From the NCBI RefSeq assembly GCF_024494575.1, contig NZ_JANHDO010000001.1:682001-746000 (forward strand): 64,000 bases of DNA, in the 5' to 3' direction. Below the pieces are notes generated by a model. It did not search any database, was not told where the DNA came from, and worked only from the letters and a program-made list of their open reading frames with translations. Shown here one piece after another: positions 34,350 to 42,567 of the stretch. Origin of the DNA: Halorubrum salinum (GTDB taxonomy: Archaea > Halobacteriota > Halobacteria > Halobacteriales > Haloferacaceae). The stretch's first letter is position 1; the number at the start of each line of letters is the position of its first letter. Made by a program: the position numbers and the translations under genes.

Positions 34350-35455
34350 CGGCGGACGCGGGGGAGACGGACGGGAGAGACGCCGCGACCGGCGACGCCG
34401 ACCTCGTCGTCCGCGAGGCCCGCCCCGGCGACGCGGACGCGGTCGCGGCGTTCACGCGCGACACGTGGGGCGACCGCTCCCCCGACTACATTCCGCGCGT
34501 GTTCGCCGAGTGGGCCGCGAGCGACGACCCCGACCGCGGCACCTTCGTCGCGGTCCTCCCCCCGACGGCGGTCGACGCGACGGCCATCGACGGACGAGAG
34601 CGGGAGGAGACCTTAGTGACGGGCGGGGGAGACGGCGCGTCCGCGGACGGCGATCGCGAGGCCGTCGTCGGCTGCGTTCAGGGCGTCTTGCTCTCGGAGT
34701 GGGAGGCGTGGGCGCAGGGGATCCGCGTCGACCCCGCGGCGCGCGGCCGCGGAGTCGGGACCGCGCTCGCGACGGCGGCGCTGGAGTGGGCCCGCGAGCG
34801 CGGCGCGACCGTGTGTCGGAACATGGTGTTCTCGTGGAACGTCATGGGGCTCGGACAGTCGCGCGCGGTCGGCTTCGAGCCCGCCACGGAGTTCCGCTTC
34901 GCGGAGCCGGAGCCCGACGCGGGGGCGCTCACTGCGCGCTCCGACTCTCCGCCGCACGCGCCGTCTCGGATCGGCGATCCCGACCCGAACGCGGCGTGGG
35001 CGTGCTGGACCGACAGCGACGCTCGCGACCATCTGCGGGGGCTCGCGCTCGACCCTGACGAGCCGTGGGCGTGTTCCGAACTCACCCGCGACCGGCTCGC
35101 GGCGGCGGCCGCGGACGACCGGCTGATCGCGGTCGGAGACGACGGTGTCGCCGGCTTCGCGGTCCGGGCGCGGACCGCAGAGCGCCCCGTCGACGACGGC
35201 GGTGACGCCGACAGTGACGACCCCGAAAGAATCGCGGAGTACGGCGTCGCCGCGTGGCGCGACGTCGACGCGGCCGGGGCGCTCTACGCTGCCGTCGCCA
35301 CGGACGCCGCCGCTGTCGACGCTGATGCGACCCGCGTGCTGATTCCAGAGACCGCAGAGCACGTGAGCGACACCGGCGCGAGCCGCGTCGCCGTCGCGGC
35401 CGAACCCGACTTCGTGATGCGCGCGGACCTCACCGGCGCCGGCGACGGCGCGTAG
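34346..35455 (+). CDS. GNAT-family N-acetyltransferase
   Basis: A 369-residue protein. The acetyl-CoA binding motif A is IRVDPAARGRGVGTALATAALEW; ATVCRNMVFSWNVMGLGQSR follows. The C-terminal half (about 200-369) looks like a second, degenerate acyltransferase-like domain, including WACSELTRDRLAAAAADDRL and a Val/Ala-rich stretch. The substrate is unknown. The ATG overlaps the gatD stop, so it is co-translated with a tRNA-modifying subunit; whether that is functional is open. Confidence 0.82.
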   Translation: MTADAGETDGRDAATGDADLVVREARPGDADAVAAFTRDTWGDRSPDYIPRVFAEWAASDDPDRGTFVAVLPPTAVDATAIDGREREETLVTGGGDGASADGDREAVVGCVQGVLLSEWEAWAQGIRVDPAARGRGVGTALATAALEWARERGATVCRNMVFSWNVMGLGQSRAVGFEPATEFRFAEPEPDAGALTARSDSPPHAPSRIGDPDPNAAWACWTDSDARDHLRGLALDPDEPWACSELTRDRLAAAAADDRLIAVGDDGVAGFAVRARTAERPVDDGGDADSDDPERIAEYGVAAWRDVDAAGALYAAVATDAAAVDADATRVLIPETAEHVSDTGASRVAVAAEPDFVMRADLTGAGDGA

Positions 35456-35558
35456 TCGGGTGGCGTGACCGAGGCCTAACCGACGGCGCTGGAGGTCGAA
35501 ACACCGATTCGGTCGCAGAACCGTCATCCTCTTTCCGATACGGGCAGTCCGAGTCGGT

Positions 35559-35774
35559 ATGGACCCGGTGACGTTCGCGACGCTTCGGTCGCTGCTCTAC
35601 TACGGGGCGATCTACGGAATCGTGCTCGCAGTGGCCGTCTGGATCTACCGAGACGCGAAGGCCCGCGGAAGCGATCGGGCGCTCGCGTGGTGTCTCGCGA
35701 CGCTCGCGTTCACCATCGTCCCCGTGCTGGCGTATCTCTACGTGTATCGGGGAGACGGTCCGACCGAGGACTGA
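35559..35774 (+). CDS. Small two-span membrane protein, unknown function
   Basis: A 71-residue protein with spans at about 10-30 and 43-63. Between them is a charged cytoplasmic-type loop (YRDAKARGSDRA). That loop pattern occurs in many short haloarchaeal membrane proteins. No function is known. The ATG at 35559 follows a GC-rich spacer with a CTTTCCGATACG-type weak promoter. Confidence 0.72.
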   Translation: MDPVTFATLRSLLYYGAIYGIVLAVAVWIYRDAKARGSDRALAWCLATLAFTIVPVLAYLYVYRGDGPTED

Positions 35775-35792
35775 CCCGACGCCTCCCGTCCG

Positions 35793-35800
35793 TTTATATA
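35793..35800 (+). promoter_or_regulatory. TATA box for the DUF6498-like gene
   Basis: TTTATATA is 24-31 bp upstream of the ATG at 35824, one of the clearest TATA boxes in the window, predicting a leaderless transcript. Confidence 0.6.
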
Positions 35801-35823
35801 CGCTGACGCGGAACAGCCGACGG

Positions 35824-37101
35824 ATGCCCTCCACCGGACGCCTCGCTGTCGTGAGCCCGCTCGCTCGCGGTCGCCGTCCCCGTGCGCTCGCGGTCGCCAC
35901 GGCGACGCTGATCCCGCTCGTCGGGGTCGTCGCACTCGGCTGGAACGCCGCCGCGCTCGTCACGCTCTACTGGTTCGAACTCGGGATCGCCTCGTTCTGG
36001 GCCGTCGTGCGCGGGCTGTTCGCCGGGCGGCCGTCCGAGTTCGAGGCCGGGACGCTGATAGCCGACCCCCTCGCCGCTCGCCGCATCTCGCTGTCGATAC
36101 CCCGAACGGACGCGCAGATCTGGCTCTCCTCGGTGCTCGTGCTCCCGGTCGCCGCGGCGGTCCTCGCCGCGGTCTGGGCCGTCGTCGGAACGCTCACTGT
36201 CGGCGTCGTCGTCGACGGCGGGCTCGCGCCGGACGCGCTCGATACGGTTGCGCTCGCGACGATCGGGCTCTTCGCCGCGGAGGCGGCCGCGACGGTCGTC
36301 GAGTACGGGTACCGCGGCGGATACCGCGAGCACAGCGCACAGACGGCGATACGGGGCGTGTTCGCCCACGGGATGGCGATCTTCTTCGGCGCGATCGTCA
36401 TCGTCACGCTCGTCGGGGCGGCGACCGTCGGGACCGAGGCCCCGCTGAGCGCGATCGATCCGGACGCGGTCGGCCTGCCGGTGCTCTGCGGCGTGATCGC
36501 CTTGAAGCTCGCCGTCGACCTCGCGGGGCTGTACGGCGACCGGCTGGCGGCGTTCGACGAGTCGTCGTCGCTCGATTTGGGATTCTCGTACGATCCGCCG
36601 GAGCCGGAGCCGGTCCGCGATCCGCTCGCCGAGCGCTCGCGGACGATTCGGCTGTCTCCCCGCGGCCGCGTCGCCGGCGCGGTGTTCACGGTCGGCAGAC
36701 ACTCCGGGCTCTGGCTGCTTGGCGGATTCCCCGCCTGCGTCGGGTTGCTGTTCGCTATCGGCCGGGAGTGGGCGACCGCCGCGGCTCTCGGCGGGGTCGC
36801 CGTTGCGGTTCCCGTCACGGTCGCCGCGATCGACCACGAGCTTCGATACGGGCTCGTCGAGTACCGCGTCGGGGACGACGCGCTCGTCGCGTACGACCGA
36901 CTGTTCGGGACCGCGCTGTGGCGGATCGAACCGTGGGACGAGACCGACCTCCGACTGGTCCGAACGTGGCTCGACCGCCGGCTCGGAACCGGGACGGTCG
37001 TGATCGATCTCGGCGACCGCGAACGTCAGATACCCCTACTCGCCGACCCCGATCCCGTCCTCGACGTCTTCGACCGACGGGCGATGCGGCCGGCGAATTG
37101 A
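35824..37101 (+). CDS. DUF6498-like polytopic membrane protein with PH-like C-terminus
   Basis: A 425-residue protein. Residues 20-235 contain about six membrane spans with the segment LVTLYWFELGIASFWAVVRG, typical of DUF6498 proteins. A second pair of spans (about 300-335) is followed by a soluble C-terminal domain starting HELRYGLVEYRVGDDALVAYD, which resembles bacterial PH (bPH2) domains. Function is unknown. The coding end (…RPAN, stop) lies within the first unit of a 17-bp tandem repeat. Confidence 0.75.
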   Translation: MPSTGRLAVVSPLARGRRPRALAVATATLIPLVGVVALGWNAAALVTLYWFELGIASFWAVVRGLFAGRPSEFEAGTLIADPLAARRISLSIPRTDAQIWLSSVLVLPVAAAVLAAVWAVVGTLTVGVVVDGGLAPDALDTVALATIGLFAAEAAATVVEYGYRGGYREHSAQTAIRGVFAHGMAIFFGAIVIVTLVGAATVGTEAPLSAIDPDAVGLPVLCGVIALKLAVDLAGLYGDRLAAFDESSSLDLGFSYDPPEPEPVRDPLAERSRTIRLSPRGRVAGAVFTVGRHSGLWLLGGFPACVGLLFAIGREWATAAALGGVAVAVPVTVAAIDHELRYGLVEYRVGDDALVAYDRLFGTALWRIEPWDETDLRLVRTWLDRRLGTGTVVIDLGDRERQIPLLADPDPVLDVFDRRAMRPAN

Positions 37102-37209
37102 CGCAGTCGGCGAACTGACGCAGTCGGCGAACTGACGCAGTCGGCGAACTGACGCAGTCGGCGAACTGACGCAGTCGGCGAACTGACGCGGTCGGCGAAC
37201 TGACGCGGT
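37091..37209 (+). repeat. Tandem repeat, seven copies of 17 bp
   Basis: The unit CGGCGAACTGACGCAGT is repeated without gaps from 37091 to 37209. The first copy has ATT for ACT and contains the stop of the upstream gene; the last two have GCGGT for GCAGT. Seventeen is not a multiple of three, so the array would change frame if read through. It fills the space before the convergent HPP gene. Confidence 0.9.
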
Positions 37210-37232
37210 CGGTTGCGTCGTGGGGCGTGTTA

Positions 37233-37748
37233 CTATTCACCGCGATACTGCGGGTGCGTGTCGCCGACGAGCCGCTCGAACGTCCGGACGACGAGTTCGT
37301 GGACTCCGACGAGCACGACCACGCTAACGGCGATGGCTCCCACCTCGATCGGCGTCGTGAGCAGCCCGAGCGAGACGATGAGCGTCGTGGCGCAAGCCGG
37401 CGGGTGGACCGCCCCCGTCGCGATCATCGCCCAACTGGTCGCCACGAGCGAGAGGGTCGCGCTCGCGACGAGCCGGAATCCCGTCGCCGAGAGGGCGGGC
37501 GGCGTCTGGATCAGCGCCGCCCCGTCGGCGACCAGCCACCAGGCCGCGACGCCGGCGACGACCCCGAGGAAGTGGCTCCCGACGACCCGGGCGGCCCGCT
37601 CCCGCTCGGCGCGCCGGTCGAACGCGAGCGCGAACGCCGACGGGCCGAGGCTGGGAAAGACGAACGGCTGTCCCGTCGCCCACGCGACCGCGGCGAGAAC
37701 GGTGAAGAGGAGACCGGCGTACAGGCTCGTACCGACGCGGCGACGCAT
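37233..37748 (-). CDS. HPP-family membrane protein
   Basis: A 171-residue integral membrane protein with about four or five spans. The family name motif is represented by FPSLGPSAFALAF and GAVHPPACATTLIV. Some HPP proteins are linked to nitrite transport, but no function can be assigned here. The ATG at 37748 is followed by a hydrophobic first span. It converges on the tandem repeat and diverges from the prepilin peptidase gene. Confidence 0.87.
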   Translation of the reverse strand: MRRRVGTSLYAGLLFTVLAAVAWATGQPFVFPSLGPSAFALAFDRRAERERAARVVGSHFLGVVAGVAAWWLVADGAALIQTPPALSATGFRLVASATLSLVATSWAMIATGAVHPPACATTLIVSLGLLTTPIEVGAIAVSVVVLVGVHELVVRTFERLVGDTHPQYRGE

Positions 37749-37847
37749 CGCGACGGAGTCGGCGGGCGGCGCGGAAAGGCCTCTCGAAGTATCGGTCGCG
37801 ATAGCCGAACCCGAACGCCTAATTACGCCCGTACCGCGGGTGATGAC

Positions 37848-38828
37848 ATGTTCGCGACGCTGCCGGACGCCCTCCGACTGCTCGTCGTCCCCGTCTTCGC
37901 GTGGGCGGCGATGCGGGACGTCCGGACCCGACGCCTCCCGAACCGGCTGTGGCCGCCGCTGTACCTCTTCGGGGCGCTGCTCTTACTCTGGGAGGTCGCC
38001 GCGCTGTGGCCGCTCGCGGGCGTCGAGGGGCGGCTGTTCCTCGTTCGGGCGGCGATCAGCCTCTTTTTCGTCGCGCCGCTCGGCTACGCGTTCTGGTATC
38101 TCGGTGCGTTCGGCGGCGCGGACGCGAAGGCGCTCATCGCGCTCGCGCTCGTCTTTCCGACGTTCCCCGCCTACGAGATCGCCGGGTCGACGTTTCCGAT
38201 CGTCGGCACCCAGCTCGGCGTCTTCTCGCTCACGATCTTGACGAACACGGTCCTGATCGGACTGGCGTATCCCGTCGGGCTGGCGGCTCTCAACCTCACC
38301 CGCGGTACCGTCTCGCCGACCATGTTCCTCGCGCGCCCGGTGAGCGTCGATTCCCTCCCCGACCGACACGGACGGCTCTTCGAAGACGAGAGCGGGGTGA
38401 CGCGGGGCGGGCTCGACCTCGACGCGCTCCGGATGTACCTCCGCTGGCGGGGAATCACGCTGGCGGATCTTCGCGCCGACCCCGAGCGGCTGCGCGATCC
38501 GGACAGCGTCGGTGCAACGTTCGATCCCACCGACGGCGGCACACACGTCGGCCCGCGGACGGACGGCGGCGTCACGGAGTCGCGGGACGAGGATGCGCGC
38601 GGCGGCGACCCGTGGGCGGCCGAGCGGTTCCTCGACGAGATCGACCACGGCGCGTACGGCACTGACGCCGACACGCTCCGCGGGGGACTGGCGGCCGTCG
38701 CGCACGCGGACCGCGTTCGCGTCTCGCCCGGGATGCCGTTCGTCGTTCCCATGGCCGTCGGGCTGCTCGTCTCGCTGACGTACGGCGACGTGTTGTTCGC
38801 GGCGCTCGCCGCGGTCGGGGTGGTGTGA
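37848..38828 (+). CDS. pibD: A24 prepilin peptidase (PibD-like)
   Basis: A 326-residue aspartyl membrane protease that trims type IV pilin and archaellin signal peptides. Catalytic Asp24 is in AMRDVRTRRLPN and Asp92 in FGGADAKALIAL, the A24 pair. Six spans occupy residues 1-160. A soluble acidic region of about 135 residues (162-297) follows, before a final hydrophobic segment, so it is longer than methanogen FlaK. The ATG at 37848 has TAATTA about 25 bp upstream. The longer frame from 37227 is a shadow of the HPP gene. Confidence 0.88.
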   Translation: MFATLPDALRLLVVPVFAWAAMRDVRTRRLPNRLWPPLYLFGALLLLWEVAALWPLAGVEGRLFLVRAAISLFFVAPLGYAFWYLGAFGGADAKALIALALVFPTFPAYEIAGSTFPIVGTQLGVFSLTILTNTVLIGLAYPVGLAALNLTRGTVSPTMFLARPVSVDSLPDRHGRLFEDESGVTRGGLDLDALRMYLRWRGITLADLRADPERLRDPDSVGATFDPTDGGTHVGPRTDGGVTESRDEDARGGDPWAAERFLDEIDHGAYGTDADTLRGGLAAVAHADRVRVSPGMPFVVPMAVGLLVSLTYGDVLFAALAAVGVV

Positions 38829-38885
38829 CGGGTCCAGAGAGCGCGGATCAGTAGCTTGAAAACCGCGCCGGCCGGATCCGGGCAC

Positions 38886-39050
38886 ATGGCGCTCGAAAAG
38901 GCGGTAGACTGTCCGTCGTGTGGGGAGTCTCAGCAGTTCTATCGGACCGCGGCGATGACGCTTCACCTCGGCGAGAAGACGAAGTGGCGCTGTCCGGAGT
39001 GCGGCTACGGGTTCATCGAGATAAACGGAATCGACACGCTCGCTGCCTGA
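38886..39050 (+). CDS. Small two-knuckle zinc-finger protein
   Basis: A 54-residue microprotein with CPSCG (about 9-13) and CPECG (about 37-41) knuckles separated by a 24-residue beta-rich stretch (FYRTAAMTLHLGEKTKW). It should bind one zinc ion. Similar short CPxCG proteins are widespread in haloarchaea with mostly unknown roles. The ATG at 38886 lies about 30 bp after a TTGAAAA box, which makes the in-frame upstream Met unlikely. Confidence 0.82.
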   Translation: MALEKAVDCPSCGESQQFYRTAAMTLHLGEKTKWRCPECGYGFIEINGIDTLAA

Positions 39051-39185
39051 CCACGCGATCGAGTCCGGCGGGTCGCTTCCGTCTTCTGACGCCGGCCGTG
39101 CCCCCGACCGCGGTGACGCTTTCTGATAAAAAACGCGACGCGAGAGTGAACGGCCGCGCGCGTCGTCAGACCGAGCGGTCGCCGA

Positions 39186-40274
39186 TCAGTCGTCGGCGCT
39201 CTCCGGCGTCGCGACCGGGTCGCTCTCCTCTTCGCTCTCCGACTCGTCGCCGGTCGTGATCGGGTCGCTCTCCTCTTCGGTGAATCCGGCGGACTCCTCC
39301 TGGCGGGCCTTCGCCTCGGGGTCGAAGCGCGCCTCGATGTCCTGATACCGCGGGACGAAAGAGAGCTCGTGGTGGCTCTCGGTCTCGTGACCGAGGTAGC
39401 GGTCTTCTAGATCCCACTGGGCCTGTTCGGCGTTCTGGGCGATGTTCTCCATGTCCTCGTAGACGGCGTGTGCCCCGGAGTGGAGCCCGTACAGCGTGAT
39501 GAAGATGTACTGGTAGCCCAAGTCGCCGAGTTCCTCGAACGTGAGCGGGTCCTCCTGCTCGCTCCACGCGAACGACGAGGAGTAGTTGAAAGCGAGGTCC
39601 AGGTCGGGATGGGTCTCGTGGATCTCCTCGGCGTAGCGGATCGCGTCCTCGCGGGACGGGTCGGGCATCTCGGGCCAGACGAGGTCGACGCCGGCTTCGG
39701 CGTAGATCCGGCCGCGCTCGACGTGTTCGTCCCAGTCGCCGTTCGCGGAGCCGTACGCGTCCGTGCGCGCGATGATGACCGTGTCCTCGCTCTGCTTCGC
39801 GTCGACCGCGGCCTCGAAGCGCGAGCGGGCCTGCTCGCGGGAGACGATCTGCTTGCCGGCGATGTGGCCGCAGCGCTTCGGCGAGGTCTGGTCTTCGATG
39901 TGGACGGCGGCGACGCCGGCCTTCTCGTACTCGCGGACCGCGCGGCGGACGTTGTGGACGCCGCCGTAGCCCGTGTCACAGTCGGCGACGACCGGCAGGT
40001 TCGTCGCTTCGACCATTCGCTTCGCGTTCTCGACCATCTCGGTCATGGAGACCATCTCCAGGTCGGGGAAGCCGAACTGGCCGAGGACGGTCGAGTAGCC
40101 GCTCATGTAGGCGGCGTCGACGCCGGCCATCTCGGCGAGTCGAGCGTCGAGCGCGTGATAGATCCCGGGCGCGAACGTGTAGTCCTGCTCGGCGAACTGC
40201 TCGCGGAGCTTGCGGCCGGCCGGGTTGTCGATGTCTCTGGCGTAAACGTCGTCGTCGAGTTCGCTTGGATGCAT
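39186..40274 (-). CDS. aceA: Isocitrate lyase
   Basis: A 362-residue glyoxylate-cycle enzyme splitting isocitrate into succinate and glyoxylate. The signature KRCGH is at 133-137 (catalytic Cys); DCDTGYGG and EDQTSPK bind metal and substrate. The C-terminal 40 residues are acidic with a repeated ESDPxxT pattern. It is of the short haloarchaeal class. No malate synthase gene is adjacent within the window, unlike in some relatives. No TATA box is close upstream, so it is probably transcribed with the mini-ORFs starting near 40850. Confidence 0.95.
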   Translation of the reverse strand: MHPSELDDDVYARDIDNPAGRKLREQFAEQDYTFAPGIYHALDARLAEMAGVDAAYMSGYSTVLGQFGFPDLEMVSMTEMVENAKRMVEATNLPVVADCDTGYGGVHNVRRAVREYEKAGVAAVHIEDQTSPKRCGHIAGKQIVSREQARSRFEAAVDAKQSEDTVIIARTDAYGSANGDWDEHVERGRIYAEAGVDLVWPEMPDPSREDAIRYAEEIHETHPDLDLAFNYSSSFAWSEQEDPLTFEELGDLGYQYIFITLYGLHSGAHAVYEDMENIAQNAEQAQWDLEDRYLGHETESHHELSFVPRYQDIEARFDPEAKARQEESAGFTEEESDPITTGDESESEEESDPVATPESADD

Positions 40275-40279
40275 GGATG

Positions 40280-40417
40280 TCACTCGCTGTCGTCGTCGAA
40301 TCGGTCGATCGCGCGTCGCGTGAACGTGGTCGGGTCGGGTCGCGGGCCGTCGCCGGTGCCCGTCATCGGAGTCGGGCTCGCGTCGGGCCGCGGGCGTCGA
40401 GAACGAGTCGCGGTCAT
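40280..40417 (-). CDS. Possible 45-codon leader peptide upstream of aceA
   Basis: A 45-codon frame begins with an ATG overlapping the stop of the upstream frame (ATGA) and ends with TGA five bases before the aceA ATG. The product is rich in Arg, Pro, Asp and Thr, ending [12 protein letters not shown]. The exact start and stop coupling to both neighbours suggests a translated leader or coupling ORF, but no homologue is recognised and the composition is unlike typical acidic proteins. Confidence 0.4.
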   Translation of the reverse strand: MTATRSRRPRPDASPTPMTGTGDGPRPDPTTFTRRAIDRFDDDSE

Positions 40418-40764
40418 CGGGCACCCCCGTCGGCGCGCGTCCGGCGGGTCGGACGCAGGTCGGGGACGAGCGGCGCGTCCCGCTCGCCGTCGGCCGGCGG
40501 CGGGGTCTGACGGCGGGTCGTCCCGCCGGCCGGAGTCGGATCGATCGCGGGCCGCGTCGTCGGTCGGGCGTGCGGGACGAGCGGCGCGCCGGCCTCCTCC
40601 GTCGCCGGGATGCGGCCGGGAATCTGTGGGGAGGTCGCGTTCGGCCGCCCCGCGGCGTCGTCGGTGCCGGACGTCTGCCCGTCTCGGGTCGTCGTCGATG
40701 TCTGGTCGGTCGGTGTGCGAGTCGTCGTGTCGGTCGTGTTCGTCGTGTCGTCAGGGGTTGTCAT
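40414..40764 (-). CDS. Possible 116-residue Thr/Pro/Arg-rich protein in the aceA leader
   Basis: A 116-codon frame starting at an ATG at 40764. Residues 1-45 are dominated by Thr, Asp and Gln; the rest contains two copies of an APLVPxxRPTxR motif (about 60-71 and 97-108), mirrored in the DNA by a shared 13-mer GACGAGCGGCGCG. It has few acidic residues compared with the neighbours. It could be a disordered protein, a translated leader, or non-coding RNA sequence. Coupled by ATGA to the 45-codon frame. Confidence 0.35.
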   Translation of the reverse strand: MTTPDDTTNTTDTTTRTPTDQTSTTTRDGQTSGTDDAAGRPNATSPQIPGRIPATEEAGAPLVPHARPTTRPAIDPTPAGGTTRRQTPPPADGERDAPLVPDLRPTRRTRADGGAR

Positions 40765-40853
40765 CGGGTTGGGGTGGAGTCGGTGGGCGTCTGGGAATCG
40801 GCGTGTCTGTGCGTCGGTCCGTGCCGTGTCCGCGTACGGGTACTGACATTGCA

Positions 40854-40931
40854 CTCGGCACGAGCAGGTGGATGGTAATAAACATAATGATTGATAATGA
40901 TAATATTCGTTAATGTGTTTTACTCCCTTAA
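40854..40931. promoter_or_regulatory. AT-rich divergent region aceA leader/thiL
   Basis: This is an AT-rich island. On the minus strand TTTATTACC (near 40876-40884) is suitably placed to start a transcript around 40850. Between 40887 and 40920 the pattern ATTAT recurs several times (CATTATG, TCATTATCA, ATATTATC), resembling an array of regulator half-sites. Confidence 0.4.
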
Positions 40932-40955
40932 ATGAATCTTGCTAACAAAAGACAC

Positions 40956-40980
40956 GGATCGGACCGATCCCTTCTAATCC
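40956..40980 (+). promoter_or_regulatory. thiL promoter with inverted repeat
   Basis: GGATCGG-A-CCGATCC (40956-40970) is a perfect 7+7 inverted repeat ending directly before CTTCTAAT, a TATA-like box about 26-33 bp ahead of the GTG at 41004. An operator adjoining the BRE/TATA region is plausible. Confidence 0.45.
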
Positions 40981-41003
40981 GCGCCGGTCGTGGACTCGAC
41001 ACT

Positions 41004-41954
41004 GTGAACGAGCGAGACGCGCTCCGGGCGCTCGCGGTCGACCTCCCGCACGCGGGCGACGACGCGGCGGTCGTCGGGGACACCGTCATCACGACGGACA
41101 TGCTCCACGAGCGGACGGACTTCCCGCCGGGGACGAGCAGGTACACGGCCGGCTGGCGCGCCGTCGGCGCGTCGCTCTCGGACGTCGCCGCGATGGGTGC
41201 CGCCGCGACTGCGGCGGTCGCCGTCTACGCCGACGACGAGTTCGACGAAGGGGACCTCGACCGGTTCGTCGCCGGCGCGGCGGACGTCTGTGACGCCGTC
41301 GACGCCTCGTACGTCGGCGGCGACCTCGACACGCACGCGGAGTTCACGACCGCCTCGACCGCGATCGGGACGCTCTCGGAGAGCGGCCCCGTCACGCGCT
41401 CCGGCGCTGCGCCGGGAGACGCGCTCTGTGTCACCGGCGAGTGGGGACGCTCCGCCGCGGCCCTCCGGCTGTTCGAGCGGGGCCGCGCCGACGACTCCGT
41501 GACCGCTGCCGACTCCACAACCGCCGTCGGCTCGGCTGACGACGACGTCGAGCGCGCGAACGACCTGTTCCGGTTCACCCCGCGCGTGGCCGACGGGCTC
41601 GCACTTGCGCCGCACGCGACCGCGATGATGGACTCCTCGGACGGTCTCGCGCGGTCGCTCCACCAGCTCGGGGAGGCGAGCGAGGTCGGGTTCGCGCTCG
41701 ACCGCGACGCCGTCCCCGTTCATCCGGCGGTCGACGAGGTGACCGACGACCCCGCGGAGCGGTTCGAACTGGCCGCGCACTTCGGCGAGGACTTCGAGCT
41801 CGTCTGTGCGGTCCCCGAGCCGGCGGTGGACCGCGTCGAGTCGGCGTGCCCCGGATCGCTGGTCCGCGTGGGTTCCGTCGTGGCGGCCGACGACGGGATC
41901 ACGGCCGACGGCGACCCGCTCCCGGACCGCGGCTACACGCACGGGACGGAGTGA
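41004..41954 (+). CDS. thiL: Thiamine-monophosphate kinase
   Basis: A 316-residue kinase making thiamine diphosphate from the monophosphate. The family motifs are HAGDDAAVVG, TTDMLHERTDFP, GASLSDVAAMGA, CVTGEWGRSAAALRLF, MDSSDGLARSLHQL and HFGEDFELVC. An acidic insertion lies near 160-190. The GTG at 41004 gives the conserved NERDALRAL start and suits the promoter; the ATG at 40932 would add a 24-residue basic extension and is rejected. Nucleotide and Mg sites look complete. Confidence 0.93.
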   Translation: MNERDALRALAVDLPHAGDDAAVVGDTVITTDMLHERTDFPPGTSRYTAGWRAVGASLSDVAAMGAAATAAVAVYADDEFDEGDLDRFVAGAADVCDAVDASYVGGDLDTHAEFTTASTAIGTLSESGPVTRSGAAPGDALCVTGEWGRSAAALRLFERGRADDSVTAADSTTAVGSADDDVERANDLFRFTPRVADGLALAPHATAMMDSSDGLARSLHQLGEASEVGFALDRDAVPVHPAVDEVTDDPAERFELAAHFGEDFELVCAVPEPAVDRVESACPGSLVRVGSVVAADDGITADGDPLPDRGYTHGTE

Positions 41955-42015
41955 TCGGCGCGCGCGGCGAGAAGAGAGGCGGTCGCCTCGTCGACTCAAT
42001 CATCGCTCCGTTAAC

Positions 42016-42567
42016 TCAGTCGTCGAACGACAGCCTGACCGCCTCTCCGGCCTCTGCGTCGCCCGCATCGACCGCGCGGTCGTCCTCCGTGAAACCCGCG
42101 TGGAGATGGTCGTACGTCCGGTCTATCGCCTCGACTATCACCTTCGTGTCGGCGGCGACGGGCATGAAGTTCGTGTCGCCGTCCCACCGCGGCACGACGT
42201 GCGTGTGGAGATGGTCGACCGAGCCGCCGGCCGCCGACCCGCCGAGGTTCCGCCCGGTGTTGACGCCGTCCGGGTCGACGTCGCGGCGCATCGCCTCGAT
42301 CGTCGCCGCCTCCAGTCTCGCGTGGTCCGCGAGCGTCGCGTCGTCGAGGTCGGTGATGTCTTCGGTGTGCTCGCGCGGGATCACCATCGCGTGTCCGGGG
42401 TTGTACGGCGCGTTGTTCAACAGGACGTAGTTGCGGTCGCTGTACGCGACGATCCGCGCCTCGCGGTCGGAGTCCCGTTCGGGGAGCACGCAGAACGGGC
42501 AGCCGTCGATCGGGTCGTCGTCGCGCTCGACCCACTCGATCCGCCACGGCGCGTAGATCCGGTCCAT
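42016..42567 (-). CDS. HIT-family nucleotide hydrolase/transferase
   Basis: A 183-residue histidine-triad protein. The triad is DHLHTHVVPRW (His119, His121, His123); an N-terminal CPFC (Cys23, Cys26) suggests a zinc site as in some Hint/Ap4A-type members. The substrate is probably an adenylated or dinucleoside compound. The ATG overlaps the stop of methionine aminopeptidase by one base (TAATG), so the two are coupled. Confidence 0.9.
   Translation of the reverse strand: MDRIYAPWRIEWVERDDDPIDGCPFCVLPERDSDREARIVAYSDRNYVLLNNAPYNPGHAMVIPREHTEDITDLDDATLADHARLEAATIEAMRRDVDPDGVNTGRNLGGSAAGGSVDHLHTHVVPRWDGDTNFMPVAADTKVIVEAIDRTYDHLHAGFTEDDRAVDAGDAEAGEAVRLSFDD

Noticed and set aside
40932-41003. N-terminal extension of thiL from ATG 40932
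   Set aside because: It would be basic and would run through the inverted repeat and TATA box; the GTG at 41004 gives the family-typical start.
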